Shown: positions 31,064 to 42,182, numbered from the stretch's first letter. The stretch: DNA of 64,000 bases from Saccharomycopsis malanga (GCA_004014935.1 CP025321.1:2790001-2854000); one strand, 5' to 3'. Program-made: numbers and translations. Notes: generated from the letters alone by a model not told the origin.

Positions 31064-32251
31064 TTAAGCAAGACCAACAGCTTTTTTGATAAGTTTCATA
31101 TTTTCTGAAGCAATGGATCTTGCTTGTTCGTTACCATCTGAAATGATCTTTTGAAGATAAGCTGGATCGCCAATCAATTTTTCGAACTCTGCTTTAGAAT
31201 CTTTCAAACCGTTTACCACGACATCACCAACGTAATCTTTTAAATCCTTATGACTTTTCACGCCGCTATGTTTCATGTTTTCTACCACAGTTTGTACATT
31301 GATATTTTGCATGCCGCTTACAATGTTTATCAAGTTAGACACACCTGGTCTGTTGACAGGATCAAAGTAAATGTCAGAGTTGAAAGAATCTGTCACAGCT
31401 TTTCTAATCTTCTTCTTTATTTCCTGGGGCTCTTCGGTAATGTAGATTGCAGAGTCTTGGTCGACATCAGATTTGGACATCTTTTTTGACGGGTCCTTCA
31501 ATGCAAGAATCTTCTTTGTAGGAGCGAGGATGGTACGTGGAACAGGAAATCTGAAATCATCATTTCCATAAGTTCTGTTGAACTTTTGACATATTTCTCT
31601 TGTTAGTTCTAAATGTTGAGCCTGATCATCACCAACAGGAACAAGTGTACTTTTGTATAAAAGAATATCTGCTGCCTGAAGAACCGGATACATAAATACT
31701 CCAGCATCAGTTTTCTTCAAGACATCTGCATCAAAGACCGAATCGTTGGTGTTAACACCTTGACTCTTTGATTTCCATTGAGTCATTCTGTTTAAATAGC
31801 CCAATCCTGTCAAACAGCCGAGAATCCAGTAAAGTTCGCTATGTTCAGGCACTGCCGACTGGGTGAATATCGTGGCTTTGGCTGGATCTATACCAGAGGC
31901 AACAATACTAGCAACTGCCTCTATCCTAGCTTGTTTGAAAAGTTTAGGATTTTGACGTTTCGTGAGGGCATGAAGGTCTGCTAGTCCAAAGAGAAGCCGT
32001 GAATTTGTTTCTGCCACTTGCGGGTTGTTCAGTAAATCTCTCCAAAGTTTCATGGTTCCCAAATAATTTCCAATATGAAACTTATTTGTAGGCTGTATAA
32101 GCGAGAACACCGTCGAGTCTTGCGGTAGCGTTATTGTGGAGTTGTAGTCGAGTGTTTCCACGGTTGAACTGGTGGTCCCATACTGTTTATATAGAATAGT
32201 TTTAGCATAGTGTGAATCAATTGTTTTCCTTGGTTTGATGGCACGTAACAT
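31064..32251 (-). CDS. MSW1: Mitochondrial tryptophanyl-tRNA synthetase
   Basis: 395 residues. A basic N-terminal ~45-residue leader without homology fits a mitochondrial presequence. Class I signatures: FSLIQPTNKFHIGNYLGTMK (HIGH motif as HIGN) and DPSKKMSKSD (KMSKS). The tryptophan-pocket regions MYPVLQAADILLY and VGDDQAQHLELTREI are typical of bacterial-type TrpRS. It charges mitochondrial tRNA-Trp. Length and layout agree with yeast Msw1 (about 379). Confidence 0.96.
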   Translation of the reverse strand: MLRAIKPRKTIDSHYAKTILYKQYGTTSSTVETLDYNSTITLPQDSTVFSLIQPTNKFHIGNYLGTMKLWRDLLNNPQVAETNSRLLFGLADLHALTKRQNPKLFKQARIEAVASIVASGIDPAKATIFTQSAVPEHSELYWILGCLTGLGYLNRMTQWKSKSQGVNTNDSVFDADVLKKTDAGVFMYPVLQAADILLYKSTLVPVGDDQAQHLELTREICQKFNRTYGNDDFRFPVPRTILAPTKKILALKDPSKKMSKSDVDQDSAIYITEEPQEIKKKIRKAVTDSFNSDIYFDPVNRPGVSNLINIVSGMQNINVQTVVENMKHSGVKSHKDLKDYVGDVVVNGLKDSKAEFEKLIGDPAYLQKIISDGNEQARSIASENMKLIKKAVGLA

Positions 32252-33163
32252 TGATGAGATCTGGTTGGTATGAGGTAAAACACTTTTGTAGTGACCAGCG
32301 TTGGAAACGAAAGAAAGATTGGCTGCTAAACACTACCAAATTGAAGAGTAATCGGTTAATTAAAGTGAAAAGACTCATGTCATTTAAACATTTTTTTTCA
32401 CGCGATCCGACCTTTCATTATACGTTAATGTAGAAAAAGGCACGATATCTATTCATAAAAGATGGACTGTGTTAACAGGACTGAAGAATAATTATGCTTA
32501 ATATATATATGCAAAAAGTTGGTGACCGCTCTTGTATTATATTCTATACTTGATTCGCTAAAATTCTTGTAGAGTAAAATTGAATTGCCAAATTTTGACA
32601 TACTTTACTGTCTTGTCTTACTAGTTTTAGACTTTAGGAGTGTAAATGTAGAGTTCATGATAAGTATGCTGTACAGAATTTTGCTTTTTACATCCTGTTG
32701 CTGAGAAAGTGTTCGAGTAAAACAACGGCTTGTCAGGCTCATTAAATTGGAAAAACTGTAATATACAGTCGACTTGGATGATAAAAACGGATAATGTATA
32801 TGGACAAATGTAACTGTCAACTGAAAAACATGTTTTACAATTCATTACTGAAATAGCATCATCTTATAGAAAAAGAAAAGAAATCTGATAAATATAGAAA
32901 ACTGAGAACTATAGAAAATTGTGTAATAATACCAATATTTACCGGGAGCAAAACTGGCTGTACAAAGGGAACTGAATATTAAAAATAGTGTTTGGCAGTA
33001 TTTATTAAGATAAAAGTTGAAAAGAAAGAATAAAAGAAAATAAAATAGTAGATAAATTTGCAATATTAACAATAACTACGGGAACATGCACCTCTATGAT
33101 AAACCTGACAAGGTGTATATTTGACATGGTAGGAAAATCTATTGTCTAGTAACCAGCCCCAAA
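32252..33163. other. Intergenic, MSW1 promoter and VPS1 3' side
   Basis: 0.9 kb, AT-rich. Overlapping short minus-strand frames (32605-33072) have no recognisable domain. No repeat copy or RNA gene was recognised. Confidence 0.5.
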
Positions 33164-35227
33164 TCACACACTCGAAACAATTTCGTTGGCATTTTTCAAG
33201 ACCTCCACCATCTTAAGACATTCTTTTCTTCTTTGGACAGTTAGTTCGTTTTCCTTTATCAAATCGCCAACGTTAGAACCTCCGTACAACTTCTCCAACA
33301 AGATTTTCTGGATTTCGTCCTTAGACTTGTTGATTAATTTGTACATGATGGATTTTGGTATCACGTCTGCGACGTTTTTCTTTACAATGTTAAAGTAACT
33401 TTGGATAAGTAACTTGATGACTTCGGTTTCCAAAGTTTCTCTTTCAGACATGTTACCTGAAGCTCTCAAGATAGTTGGAGGAGCTTCCATAGCAGCCAAT
33501 CTCTTCTTATTTTTCGACGAAAAGAAGCCACCAAAGAAACCACTACTGTTTTTGCTTTCGTCGATATTGGTAGCTGCAGCGGAAGCATTTTTGCCATTGA
33601 TCTGGTTTGCAATTGGTTTGCCGGTTTTTGGGTCCACCTGGACGTTTCTGTTAGGATGCAATTTGTCTTCTACCATGGCCATGGCTTGACTACCCTTGAG
33701 CAAGTCTGGATGAGCAGTGTTGATATATGTTTCTTCGGAGCGGATAATGTCGGAAACAAACTCGTTAGTTGGGACAAGTCTTTCCTTCAAGTAAACAATG
33801 AATACCTGTGATACTTTTTCTTTCAAGGCAGGATATCTCGAGTATTGTGGGTGGGATAGGATTTGGGACAAGATTCTTACCAATTCGTCGAAAATCAAAT
33901 TGACACAACGCAAGACTGGGTCTTGGAATCTGCTTATTTGTTGCTTCACAAGCACTTCAAAAGCTTGAGTACCTACAAACAATGAAGGTTTGGCACCGCT
34001 GGAGTTATACATGATAGTTCTAATATCGGCATCCTTGATCTGATCAAATGGATCCAAGGCATTGACACCGTTCTTGAATACTTCGTGGAACACGAAGGAA
34101 ATTCTGGCACCACCGCTCAATTCATTAGAACTGATATCTTTAGACTCACCATCCAAAATACTGGTATAGTCTTTACAAAAGTTTGTGATAACCCCCAAGA
34201 CAATAGAAGAAGGACTATCGGCGACCTCTGGTCCCAAAGCACTCAACTCTTGCTGGTATTTCTTCAATGCGGTTTCGATTCTGAGTTTGATTTCCGGCAA
34301 GGTGGCCTTGATGTGGTGAAGCAAAATAGAATTCAATTTCTTAGCCAAATATGGAGTGCCACAATAGTGCGACTTGCTGGAATAAGAAGGATGACTGGCA
34401 AAATATTGTTTTTCGTCTTCCAAGGCAGCTCTGATAGTTTTCTTTTGTTCGATATCCTTCTGACCTCTGTTGATGACAGGAACATATCCGTAACGCAATG
34501 GAATCACTCTTCCAGCAAGAATATCAATGACATCGGTACCACGGTCCATCAAATCGACTTTTGTTAACACACCAATAGTTCTGGTACCTTCTGGATCAAC
34601 CTCGCGGGCAAGCTTCAACCCATCGGAGTTGGCCAAATCCGTATTAGCAGCATTTACAGACAATATAATGGCATTAGGCTTGCTGATGAACTTGAGCAAC
34701 ATGTCTTTGATTTGTTTTTCAATGTCTTTTGGTTGGTCCCCAACAGGAACTTTTGTCAACCCTGGCAAGTCAACCAAAGTCAATGTCAAAACATGAGGAG
34801 AATAAATACGCAAATTAATAGGAACAGGAGATATACCAGCATTTTTACCAGTCTTACGATCAGTTTCAGCAACAATCTCGTTTCTAATGTCATCAAAATT
34901 ATAGAATTTCTTCCCTGGAACATGCAAGAATTCACCCCATTCTTCCTGGTTGTTCTCGCCCTCCAACTTAATCAAGTTGGCATCACTAGAGCCGCCGGTA
35001 GGTCTTCTATTGATCAACTGAAGAATTAAAGGACGTCTGGTGACAATACCAGTGCCTCGTGGCAAAAAGTCTCTCCCAACAATGTTCTCAAGAACACTGG
35101 ATTTACCAGACGATTGGGATCCAACAACAGTAATCTGTGGCAAGTCAACAGGAGAAGCAGAGCCTCCACCAAGGGGCGCTAAAGCATCCTGTAACTTGTT
35201 GATGGTATTGATAAGAGTCTCATCCAT
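33164..35227 (-). CDS. VPS1: Vps1, dynamin-like GTPase
   Basis: 687 residues from the inner ATG ([20 protein letters not shown]), which matches the start of yeast Vps1; an upstream in-frame start adds 14 unlike residues. GTPase motifs: [12 protein letters not shown] (G1), [13 protein letters not shown] (G2), DLPGLTKVP (G3), TKVDLMD (G4). The middle/stalk domain follows, then a variable insert about 555-600, and a GTPase effector domain with [14 protein letters not shown] at the end. There is no PH or proline-rich domain, as expected for Vps1. It acts in vacuolar sorting, endocytosis and peroxisome fission. I found no CTG codon in the ~390 C-terminal codons I read. Confidence 0.97.
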   Translation of the reverse strand: MDETLINTINKLQDALAPLGGGSASPVDLPQITVVGSQSSGKSSVLENIVGRDFLPRGTGIVTRRPLILQLINRRPTGGSSDANLIKLEGENNQEEWGEFLHVPGKKFYNFDDIRNEIVAETDRKTGKNAGISPVPINLRIYSPHVLTLTLVDLPGLTKVPVGDQPKDIEKQIKDMLLKFISKPNAIILSVNAANTDLANSDGLKLAREVDPEGTRTIGVLTKVDLMDRGTDVIDILAGRVIPLRYGYVPVINRGQKDIEQKKTIRAALEDEKQYFASHPSYSSKSHYCGTPYLAKKLNSILLHHIKATLPEIKLRIETALKKYQQELSALGPEVADSPSSIVLGVITNFCKDYTSILDGESKDISSNELSGGARISFVFHEVFKNGVNALDPFDQIKDADIRTIMYNSSGAKPSLFVGTQAFEVLVKQQISRFQDPVLRCVNLIFDELVRILSQILSHPQYSRYPALKEKVSQVFIVYLKERLVPTNEFVSDIIRSEETYINTAHPDLLKGSQAMAMVEDKLHPNRNVQVDPKTGKPIANQINGKNASAAATNIDESKNSSGFFGGFFSSKNKKRLAAMEAPPTILRASGNMSERETLETEVIKLLIQSYFNIVKKNVADVIPKSIMYKLINKSKDEIQKILLEKLYGGSNVGDLIKENELTVQRRKECLKMVEVLKNANEIVSSV

Positions 35228-36687
35228 GGTGGCAGAAATAAAATCTTTCGTGTCGTGTATTACCAACAATCACAATGTCAATATAAGTATCTAACGCTCC
35301 TTTTCAGTACGTCAATACAGCACTGCTGGTTGTTTTAATGTTTAATGCGCTTCAAAGGCAAATACGGTTCTCTTGATTACATCTGGCAACAAGAATGCCA
35401 ACCTTGATTCGGGCCGGGCGGGTAAGCGTGCAATTAAAGTGTATAACAAGACTGTCGGTATTCATGAGGACATTCATTATAATCAGATGAAGTAAAAAAT
35501 GATAATCAGTATATCTGATATACTATAATCTTCTGAAACTATTATCCAAAACTGGGTATTATTTTATCTCTACTAAATATTTAATAGCAAATAGGATAGT
35601 CTAAATATTCTTTTAATTATATAAAGTATTTCGGCATATTAAAGTAATTAATCTTTTTTATATTTCTTTGATAGTTGATTTAAAATATAGCGGTAGTAAT
35701 TTCGAAATGTTAAACTGTTTTGAGTTATATTTAAATATAGGCAAAGTGTATAATATAAGTATATTGCAAGCTGTTTTCATGTGAAGACGAGAAAAGACAT
35801 TATAAAATAGCTAAAAAATCTCCTGCAAGCTCAGATTTTGTTAGTAACAGTTATAATTTTATCAAGTATTGAAATGCCAAAACTTTTTGACTTGCAATTT
35901 AAGAAAGGAGGGGAATATTAAAGAGTACAATAAAGAAAATGAATGATGTTGAAGAGTTTAAATAGTATATAAATTATTTATCTCGAAGATATTGAAATGT
36001 AATATTATGATGGTTTTGAATTGAACCGAGAATGGGTAAAAATAAACATGGAATAGTGGAATCTAATATATCTAGCCGATTAACCCATAGGGCTTGAAGC
36101 ATATATAAGTTTACACCCATTGATATATACACTGAATAATATTAATGTGCGCTAGATATTATTAATAATACTTTGAATAATAATATCGAGATACGCACAA
36201 ATGTGCTGAGGAATGTGGAAAAATATTATTATATGCTTACATGTAATAGTATCATATCTACAAGTCTCAACATGTATGGCAAACAATCATAAATACTACT
36301 GACGAAACCCTCATTATCCTCTAATCGTTCGTAAAAGATTTTTCCTCTTGTATCATTTGTTTTGGCACCATGAACATCATCTTTTGTCAAAATTTCCAAC
36401 CAAATCCCATATAACACTGCATCCTACATTTTTTTTATAGTTCGATATGGCTCATGAGATATCGAATTAGGGTGGTAAATGAAAGGAAAAAAAAATATAA
36501 TAAAAAGGATGAAGAAATAGATAAAAGTACAAGAAATATACAATTAAATGTGCCAATTACAGAAAAATCCCGATAAAGCTAACAAAATGATTGGCAATGC
36601 AAAAAAAAGGAAGAAAAAAAATTAAAAAAATAACCCCCAAACAAATAAGAAAACTAACAAAACCTAGGACAAATTTTGCCATGTACT
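35228..36687. other. Long AT-rich intergenic region between VPS1 and SDS3
   Basis: 1.46 kb, the longest stretch without a convincing gene. The left 250 bp should be the VPS1 promoter. About 35480-36230 is extremely AT-rich. A 62-codon minus frame (36229-36417; ends VDMILLHVSI) has fairly ordinary composition but no known domain and an ATT-rich setting. A-runs at 36480-36640 belong to the SDS3 3' side. An origin of replication or a decayed gene is possible, and nothing firm can be called. Confidence 0.45.
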
Positions 36688-37869
36688 TCACCTCTTTTTA
36701 GCTGCTGTAGTTCCATTTTGAATTTCCGGAGTAAAAATACTTTGTGCGGCAGTGACACGTTCTAATTCGCTTTCGAAAATCAACAAATCCTCATTGACTT
36801 CCTCGGGTTTGAGTCCTGGAAGACCAGTAAACTGTTTCGATTTTGCCCTTGAGGGGCCTTTACTGCTGCTAGGGTGATGACCAGTACTGCTCTTATTACC
36901 TCCACCAGAGCTGGAGTAATTTTTACCAAATAATATTTCACTGAGAGAGTTGTTATCGCTAAAAAAGTTGGCTTCATCATTGGACGCTGACGAATAACTT
37001 CTCGTGTTGTGACTTGTGCCTGATGCTGCTGCTGCTCTTGCGGATTGGAAGCGTCTTCGTTTATTGGAGGAGGAGGAAATATAACCTGGCATGGACGAGT
37101 CGTTGCCGGAGATGTTGGAGTCTGTGTTGTAGGAAGATTCTACTGGACCACGTGTACGACGAGCAGAACGGCGCCCCAATGGATTAGAACTATAGTTGTT
37201 GTTGGTGTTGTTGTCTGAAAAGCCCGAAAGTAGACCATTTGTAGCCAGGGTTGCCCCGCCGTCGGTTAGCGAGACAAGCTTCTTTTGAGGCGATATTGCC
37301 TGCTGAACAGCTTCTTGGGGCTTGTGGGAACGGTTGTCATTACTATTCATAAGATCAACATCAATGCTGTAGTGGTTTACATTAGCCAAATCCTTAAGAA
37401 CCTTGTCCTCCTTAAGAAGCTTAATTTTACGGACTAATTTTTCATACAACTTATCTTTGATTATCTTGATAAAGGTATCGTACTCCTCATTTATCTTCTC
37501 AACATCTTCACGAGTTTCTTTTTCAACCTTGGCAACCTGATAACTTTCCCATAGACGAAGCCTAGTGAGTTCGTAGTCGCGGCGTTCCTGACGATTGCGC
37601 AACTGCTCAACAAAAAGCTCGTTGGTCTCATTATGCGTACTAGTGAGGTCCAGCTGAAGCTTGCTCAAACTAGACTTGTAGTATTCGTTCTTTTCTTCAT
37701 AAAACCCATCCTCCATGGCAATAAGCCGGTTGGCAATGGCAAGCTTCTTCTTATCTTTCTTCGGAAGAACCTGTGTGTGATGGTACTGGCTCCTGAGCTC
37801 CATAGAAGCACCCAGGTAACCTGGATTGTTGATCTCCACAAGACCAGTCTGGTAAAGATTCTTAGTCAT
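36688..37869 (-). CDS. SDS3: Sds3, subunit of the Rpd3L histone deacetylase complex
   Basis: 393 residues. The N-terminal coiled-coil region follows yeast Sds3 closely: a FYEEKNEYYKSSLSKLQLDL block, ERRDYELTRLRLWESYQVAK, IIKDKLYEKLVRKIKLLKED and VLKDLANVNHYS. The middle is Ser/Asn-rich and low complexity. A second match lies near the C-terminus (LPGLKPEEVNEDLLI, compare LQSLKPDEVTEDISLI in yeast). Sds3 holds the Rpd3L complex together and is needed for its deacetylase activity at repressed promoters. Confidence 0.92.
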   Translation of the reverse strand: MTKNLYQTGLVEINNPGYLGASMELRSQYHHTQVLPKKDKKKLAIANRLIAMEDGFYEEKNEYYKSSLSKLQLDLTSTHNETNELFVEQLRNRQERRDYELTRLRLWESYQVAKVEKETREDVEKINEEYDTFIKIIKDKLYEKLVRKIKLLKEDKVLKDLANVNHYSIDVDLMNSNDNRSHKPQEAVQQAISPQKKLVSLTDGGATLATNGLLSGFSDNNTNNNYSSNPLGRRSARRTRGPVESSYNTDSNISGNDSSMPGYISSSSNKRRRFQSARAAAASGTSHNTRSYSSASNDEANFFSDNNSLSEILFGKNYSSSGGGNKSSTGHHPSSSKGPSRAKSKQFTGLPGLKPEEVNEDLLIFESELERVTAAQSIFTPEIQNGTTAAKKR

Positions 37870-38172
37870 ATTTGGTTTTGCTGCTATAACAATGCTACAG
37901 GAGACAATGATGGAGTGTTTATAAACATATATATATTAGAAATATAAAGGAAGCCTATATCCTGTGACTTTTCGGGGTTGTTACCCGGTCAGGAGTGATG
38001 ATTTCATGTGCCAGTTGGTATGGAAGATAGAGGCACCCTATGATGATACTCGTCTAATTCTAGACCGTTAGATACCATTAGGATGCTACAAGTAATTTTT
38101 TTATATGTTTATATTATATTGTAGTTGTTGTAGTTGGATTGCATATAGTATAAGTAAGTTGTTACACCGCTT
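37870..38172. other. Intergenic, SDS3 promoter up to the SINE D target site
   Basis: AT-rich promoter stretch with a short TA run at 37928-37935. Ends at the direct repeat of SINE D (38173-38190). Confidence 0.5.
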
Positions 38173-38190
38173 TGTAAGATCTATAATAAT

Positions 38191-38437
38191 AAAAATATTT
38201 GGAGCCCAGTACATATCAGTTTCGTATATACACGCTAAAACCCAATCAGGTCCAATCATCTTAATTTCTTAAATTAACAAATTGGAAAGTAAGCACTGGA
38301 CTTTGGCCTAGGTCAAATTTCAGACAGTTGTACTTGCCTGTAAAAAGTTTTCGTCTTGGGAATCGAACCCGTGTTCCTGTTAGGTCTTTTTTCTCTTCTC
38401 CAAGAGCACTGGCCACTGAGCCATACGGCCCAGCGGC
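38191..38437 (-). mobile_element. Full-length tRNA-derived SINE, copy D, with 18-bp target-site duplication
   Basis: 247 bp on the minus strand; the best type copy. Flanked by TGTAAGATCTATAATAAT at 38173-38190 and at 38438-38455. Reading on the minus strand: GCCGCTGGGCCGTATGGCTC head; perfect A box TGGCTCAGTGG; GGAGAAGAGAAAAAAGACCT; perfect B box GGTTCGATTCC (minus of 38359-38369); a body with ACTGTCTGAAATTTGACC and AAAGTCCAGTGCTTAC; a TGATTGG repeat; GCGTGTATATACGAAACTGA; TACTGGGCTCCAAATA; and a short TTATTATT-type tail. No protein is encoded, so it would need reverse transcriptase from elsewhere. A box and B box are about 50 bp apart, as in a tRNA gene. Confidence 0.93.
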
Positions 38438-38719
38438 TGTAAGATCTATAATAATCATGTAAAAGTCAACTATTAATACATGTACTAACAATACGATTGC
38501 ATTTATGATCATTTAAAACTATTGATGACTGAACGAGTTTGGCAAGTAAATAGTTTATTGGAAATTAGCGAGGGAAGAAAGGGAAGTGAACAAGTATAGT
38601 TTTATAAAATTTCGTAAGATTTTTACAGTAAGGTAGAATGTGTGAATACGTAGAATGGATGGTGGATACAGTGGTTTTGAAAATTATGAAATTAGGAAAC
38701 CATCATATATGCTTCAATC

Positions 38720-40420
38720 CTAATATTTCTCGTAACCAACAGTCTCAAGTTTCTTCGCCTTTTCAGTGACTTGACTTTCTAAATCTAAGGAGTACTCTTG
38801 CAATAACTTGTGGTATTTGTTATCGAAAGCTCCAAGGATCCTGATAGCCAACAAAGCTGCGTTGGTACTGTTGTTGATGGCCACTGTTGCCACAGGAATA
38901 CCACGAGGCATTTGAACAATTGAGTACAAGGAGTCGACGCCATCAAGGCGGGATCCTTTGACAGGGACGCCAATGACCGGTAATGGAGTCATGGAAGCAA
39001 CCATTCCCGGAAGATGCGCTGCCCCACCGGCCCCAGCTATGATCGCCTTGATACCTCTTTGAGGCGCCTCAATGGCATATTTAGACATTCTATGGGGTGT
39101 TCTATGGGCAGAGACAATGGTCACTTCAAAAGGAACACCAAACTGTTTCAAGATGTTGCAACCTTCAGCCATTACTGGAAGATCTGAATCAGAGCCCATA
39201 ATGACTCCAACAAGCGGTTTACTGTCGGTACCAGCAATTGTTCCATCTTTTTTTCCATTCGCAACAAGTTTCTTGGTGTTTCCCAAAATGTAATCCAATC
39301 TACGTTGACATTCGTCCATGGAACTAGCAACAATATTGATATGTCCTACCTTACGCTTTGGTCTAGAAGCCTTTCCGTACAAGTATACACTTGCACCTGG
39401 AGTTTCCAAGGCACGTTTACAGTATTCCAACTCTCCATTTGGCTCATCAGTGCCCAATACGTTCAACATGATTGCGTTTGTTGAAGCGGTGCTGAAACTG
39501 GTAAAATCTTTTGGTAATGGCAATCCGGTGACAGCACGAACCAATGCCTCAAACTGAGAAGTGACACAGGCATCGATGGTGTAATGCCCTGAATTGTGAG
39601 GACGTGGGGCAATTTCATTAATCAACAATTCTCCATCTTCCAATAAGAACATTTCAACGCCAAAGATACCAGCTGTTGGAAAGTTTTTGATAGCATCCTT
39701 AGCTAGTAAAGCTGCCTTCAACTGGGTAGACTCAGAAACTCTGGCGGGCGCATAGACAATATGACAAATGTTATCAGAATGAATAGTCTCTGCCGTTGGA
39801 TAAGCATAGACTTCACCATCAATGGATCTAACAACCATTACAGCCAATTCCTTGACAAAAGGAACAAACTTCTCACCATACAAAGCAGTCAGACCTCCCA
39901 AGACTTCAACAGCCTTGGCAGCACTGTCCTCGGACTTTACAACAAAGTTGCCCCGGCCATCATAAGCATTGTTTCTTGCTTTCAACAAAAATGGATATCC
40001 AAGCTTTTCCCCGGCAGTTTTAATCCCAACAGTCGAGTTCTCTACCGCAATAGACTCAGCAACCGCAATTCCATTTTTAATCAAGAACTCTTTTTGGAGA
40101 TACTTATCTTGTATAGTACGAATAGTCTCTGGAGATGGATATACCTTGAGAGAAGGGTTCTTTTCCTGTAACTCGCTTAAAATTCCTGTGTTGACATGCT
40201 CAATTTCAATAGTCAAAACATCGGCTTTTTCAGCAAGCTTGGCAACATCAGCAGCATCTTTAAATGAACCATCAATATGCTCCTCCGAGGCATTGATCTT
40301 TTTGGCCGGAGATCCAGCAGCATCAAGAATCACCGTCTTGACATTCAACCGGTTGGCTGCCTCTACCAACATAAGCCCCAATTGGCCACCACCAAGAATT
40401 CCTACCACCTGGTTGTTCAT
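38720..40420 (-). CDS. ADE2: Ade2, phosphoribosylaminoimidazole carboxylase
   Basis: 566 residues, a fusion of PurK-like and PurE-like domains as in other fungi. N-terminal ATP-grasp PurK part: [57 protein letters not shown]-terminal PurE part: [50 protein letters not shown]. It carboxylates aminoimidazole ribotide in purine synthesis; loss gives red colonies in yeasts. Closely similar to C. albicans Ade2 from memory. One CTG codon was seen in the C-terminal ~400 codons (39890-39892), at a non-conserved site. Confidence 0.98.
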   Translation of the reverse strand: MNNQVVGILGGGQLGLMLVEAANRLNVKTVILDAAGSPAKKINASEEHIDGSFKDAADVAKLAEKADVLTIEIEHVNTGILSELQEKNPSLKVYPSPETIRTIQDKYLQKEFLIKNGIAVAESIAVENSTVGIKTAGEKLGYPFLLKARNNAYDGRGNFVVKSEDSAAKAVEVLGGLTALYGEKFVPFVKELAVMVVRSIDGEVYAYPTAETIHSDNICHIVYAPARVSESTQLKAALLAKDAIKNFPTAGIFGVEMFLLEDGELLINEIAPRPHNSGHYTIDACVTSQFEALVRAVTGLPLPKDFTSFSTASTNAIMLNVLGTDEPNGELEYCKRALETPGASVYLYGKASRPKRKVGHINIVASSMDECQRRLDYILGNTKKLVANGKKDGTIAGTDSKPLVGVIMGSDSDLPVMAEGCNILKQFGVPFEVTIVSAHRTPHRMSKYAIEAPQRGIKAIIAGAGGAAHLPGMVASMTPLPVIGVPVKGSRLDGVDSLYSIVQMPRGIPVATVAINNSTNAALLAIRILGAFDNKYHKLLQEYSLDLESQVTEKAKKLETVGYEKY

Positions 40421-40883
40421 AGTGTCTAGTGTTGCAATGAGTATCTATGGATCCTGGACTTGTTTATAGCAAAGACTCTCATTAGCCAATGTCTCAGTCA
40501 TATATTGAAAATTTTGAGGTCACGTGGTTTGGTTAACTATGGAGCTATGGCACTGGGTATTGGCATTGATGAAGTTAATTGTACTGTAGCACAGTAGTTT
40601 TATAGGAAGTGTGAAATAGAAACTGATGCTTATCCTTTCTGGTAAGCTTATAATGTATTTATTTCATCATGTGAAGAAACTGGTGAGGTGATTGTAAGGG
40701 TTGCATTGATCATGTATTTTAAAATGTAAGAAGGCTCCTTGTCTGTTTGATATTATGTTTGAGACTAGAAATAGTTGGCAGCCTGAGAATTACAAATAAA
40801 CAAGATGTATACGAAGCAATATCAATGAAACAGTCGGAAAATATTTTTTTACTGCATGTCTTTATATTACAATCAAGCTTAGT
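40421..40883. other. Intergenic, ADE2 promoter
   Basis: AT-rich promoter region of the leftward ADE2 gene. I found no exact TGACTC (Bas1/Gcn4) site. The right part leads into repeat R1. Confidence 0.45.
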
Positions 40884-42182
40884 ATTCATTATAATACCTC
40901 AACACTCATTTTAAATAAAATACAACTATAAGTCTGTTGTATTCATAAGCATAATCTATAAAATGTAGTTTTTTGGTTCAATTTTACTTCTGGATTTCAA
41001 CAACAAAAATCTTTAAATACAATTGACATATTGTTATATTACAAACTAAAACTTACCTTATAATGTTTGGCAAAAAACAGCCAAAGTTCATCACCAATTT
41101 ACAGTCCATATACAGCACCCATAAGAACAATATAAAGCAAATCAGAAACCAGAATAGCGAAAAAATAAAAAATTAAAGTCCATGTGACATTAAACCATTT
41201 GCAACTTTAACTTCAATAGGAATAAAAGTTTTTTTAAAACGGACTCGTCTGAACTGGGATAATGCTTATTAATGAACACAATACGCTTTACCGAGCCCCA
41301 TAAAAAATTCGATGTGTACAGGAAGTTAAAATATCCTAGTTTGACAATACATAATGATTAATATCAATTATAAGCTCCTCTGAGAACCTATAATAAACAA
41401 TATTTTTTTAGATCTTGGGATGTGGGTTTCTTTAGAATAAAGCTCATTAAAAACTTGAAAAAAAGCACAAATAAAACTAAATCAATCAAAAAACTATGGG
41501 ATAACATCAAGAAATAAAAAAAGTCTTTATGAGTGGCGAAAAGCACGATTTTTAACAAATTATGTGTTAATTTTGACAAAATGATACTTTCTCTCTATTA
41601 AATATTATGTAGAAGCCTAATCTCAAAATAAAATACATGTTATAAATCTATAGGATTTAAAGAGTATACAAATACAATTTTTGTATAGTTTGGGTTGCTG
41701 TAAAGACTTCAGAATATGACTTAAAAGAATCAATTTTTTGCCAAAATTGACAATTTTCCGTTATATCAAATAATCTTTTAAACATATTATTTGTTTTTCT
41801 TATAAATAGTACTACAATATTGGAAAAAAATTTAAAATGTTAGCGTATGGTTTTTTAAATCAAAATAACTTGGATAGCACTAATTTAATTCAATAAAACG
41901 TTTGATAATTACTTTAAAACGTCAGCAGCGCGAATTGAGTCCCAAAACCCCAAGTGAGGAACGCCACACTTATTTTTCTGCACTATTCTGCACTATTTTC
42001 TGTGGCGCATGGCCTAACCAACTTGGCCACCTGGCAATAATAAGCCATATAGGCCAATTTTTGTTAAAAAAAGAGAATATTTTTACTTTTCGAGAGTATA
42101 TTTTGGCAATTAACATGCCCATTTTGCTAAGGGTATAAGCAGAAATCAAGAGGTTATTGGGTAATCCACGAATGATACTACG
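40884..42182. repeat. Long dispersed repeat, copy R1 (~1.3 kb)
   Basis: Homologous in direct orientation to R2 (60894-62020). The core 41389-42052 (664 bp) matches R2 core 61231-61893 with only three substitutions and two small indels, while the left and right flanks are much more diverged. R1 has about 130 bp (roughly 41060-41190) absent from R2. No convincing protein is encoded: the 63-codon minus frame is hydrophobic and AT-driven. The right end of the core, read on the minus strand, has a perfect Pol III A box (TGGCCAAGTTGG) and a hairpin. I do not recognise the class. Confidence 0.85.

Noticed and set aside
35228-36687. Search for tRNA genes in the long spacers
   Set aside because: Apart from the SINE heads and the R-core A box, no sequence with both A and B boxes at tRNA spacing was seen by eye in any spacer.
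41388-41579. Hydrophobic 63-codon frame inside repeat R1 (and its match in R2)
   Set aside because: AT-driven Phe/Leu-rich translation, with no membrane-protein family. The two copies are nearly identical at the DNA level and their frames end differently because of a small indel.
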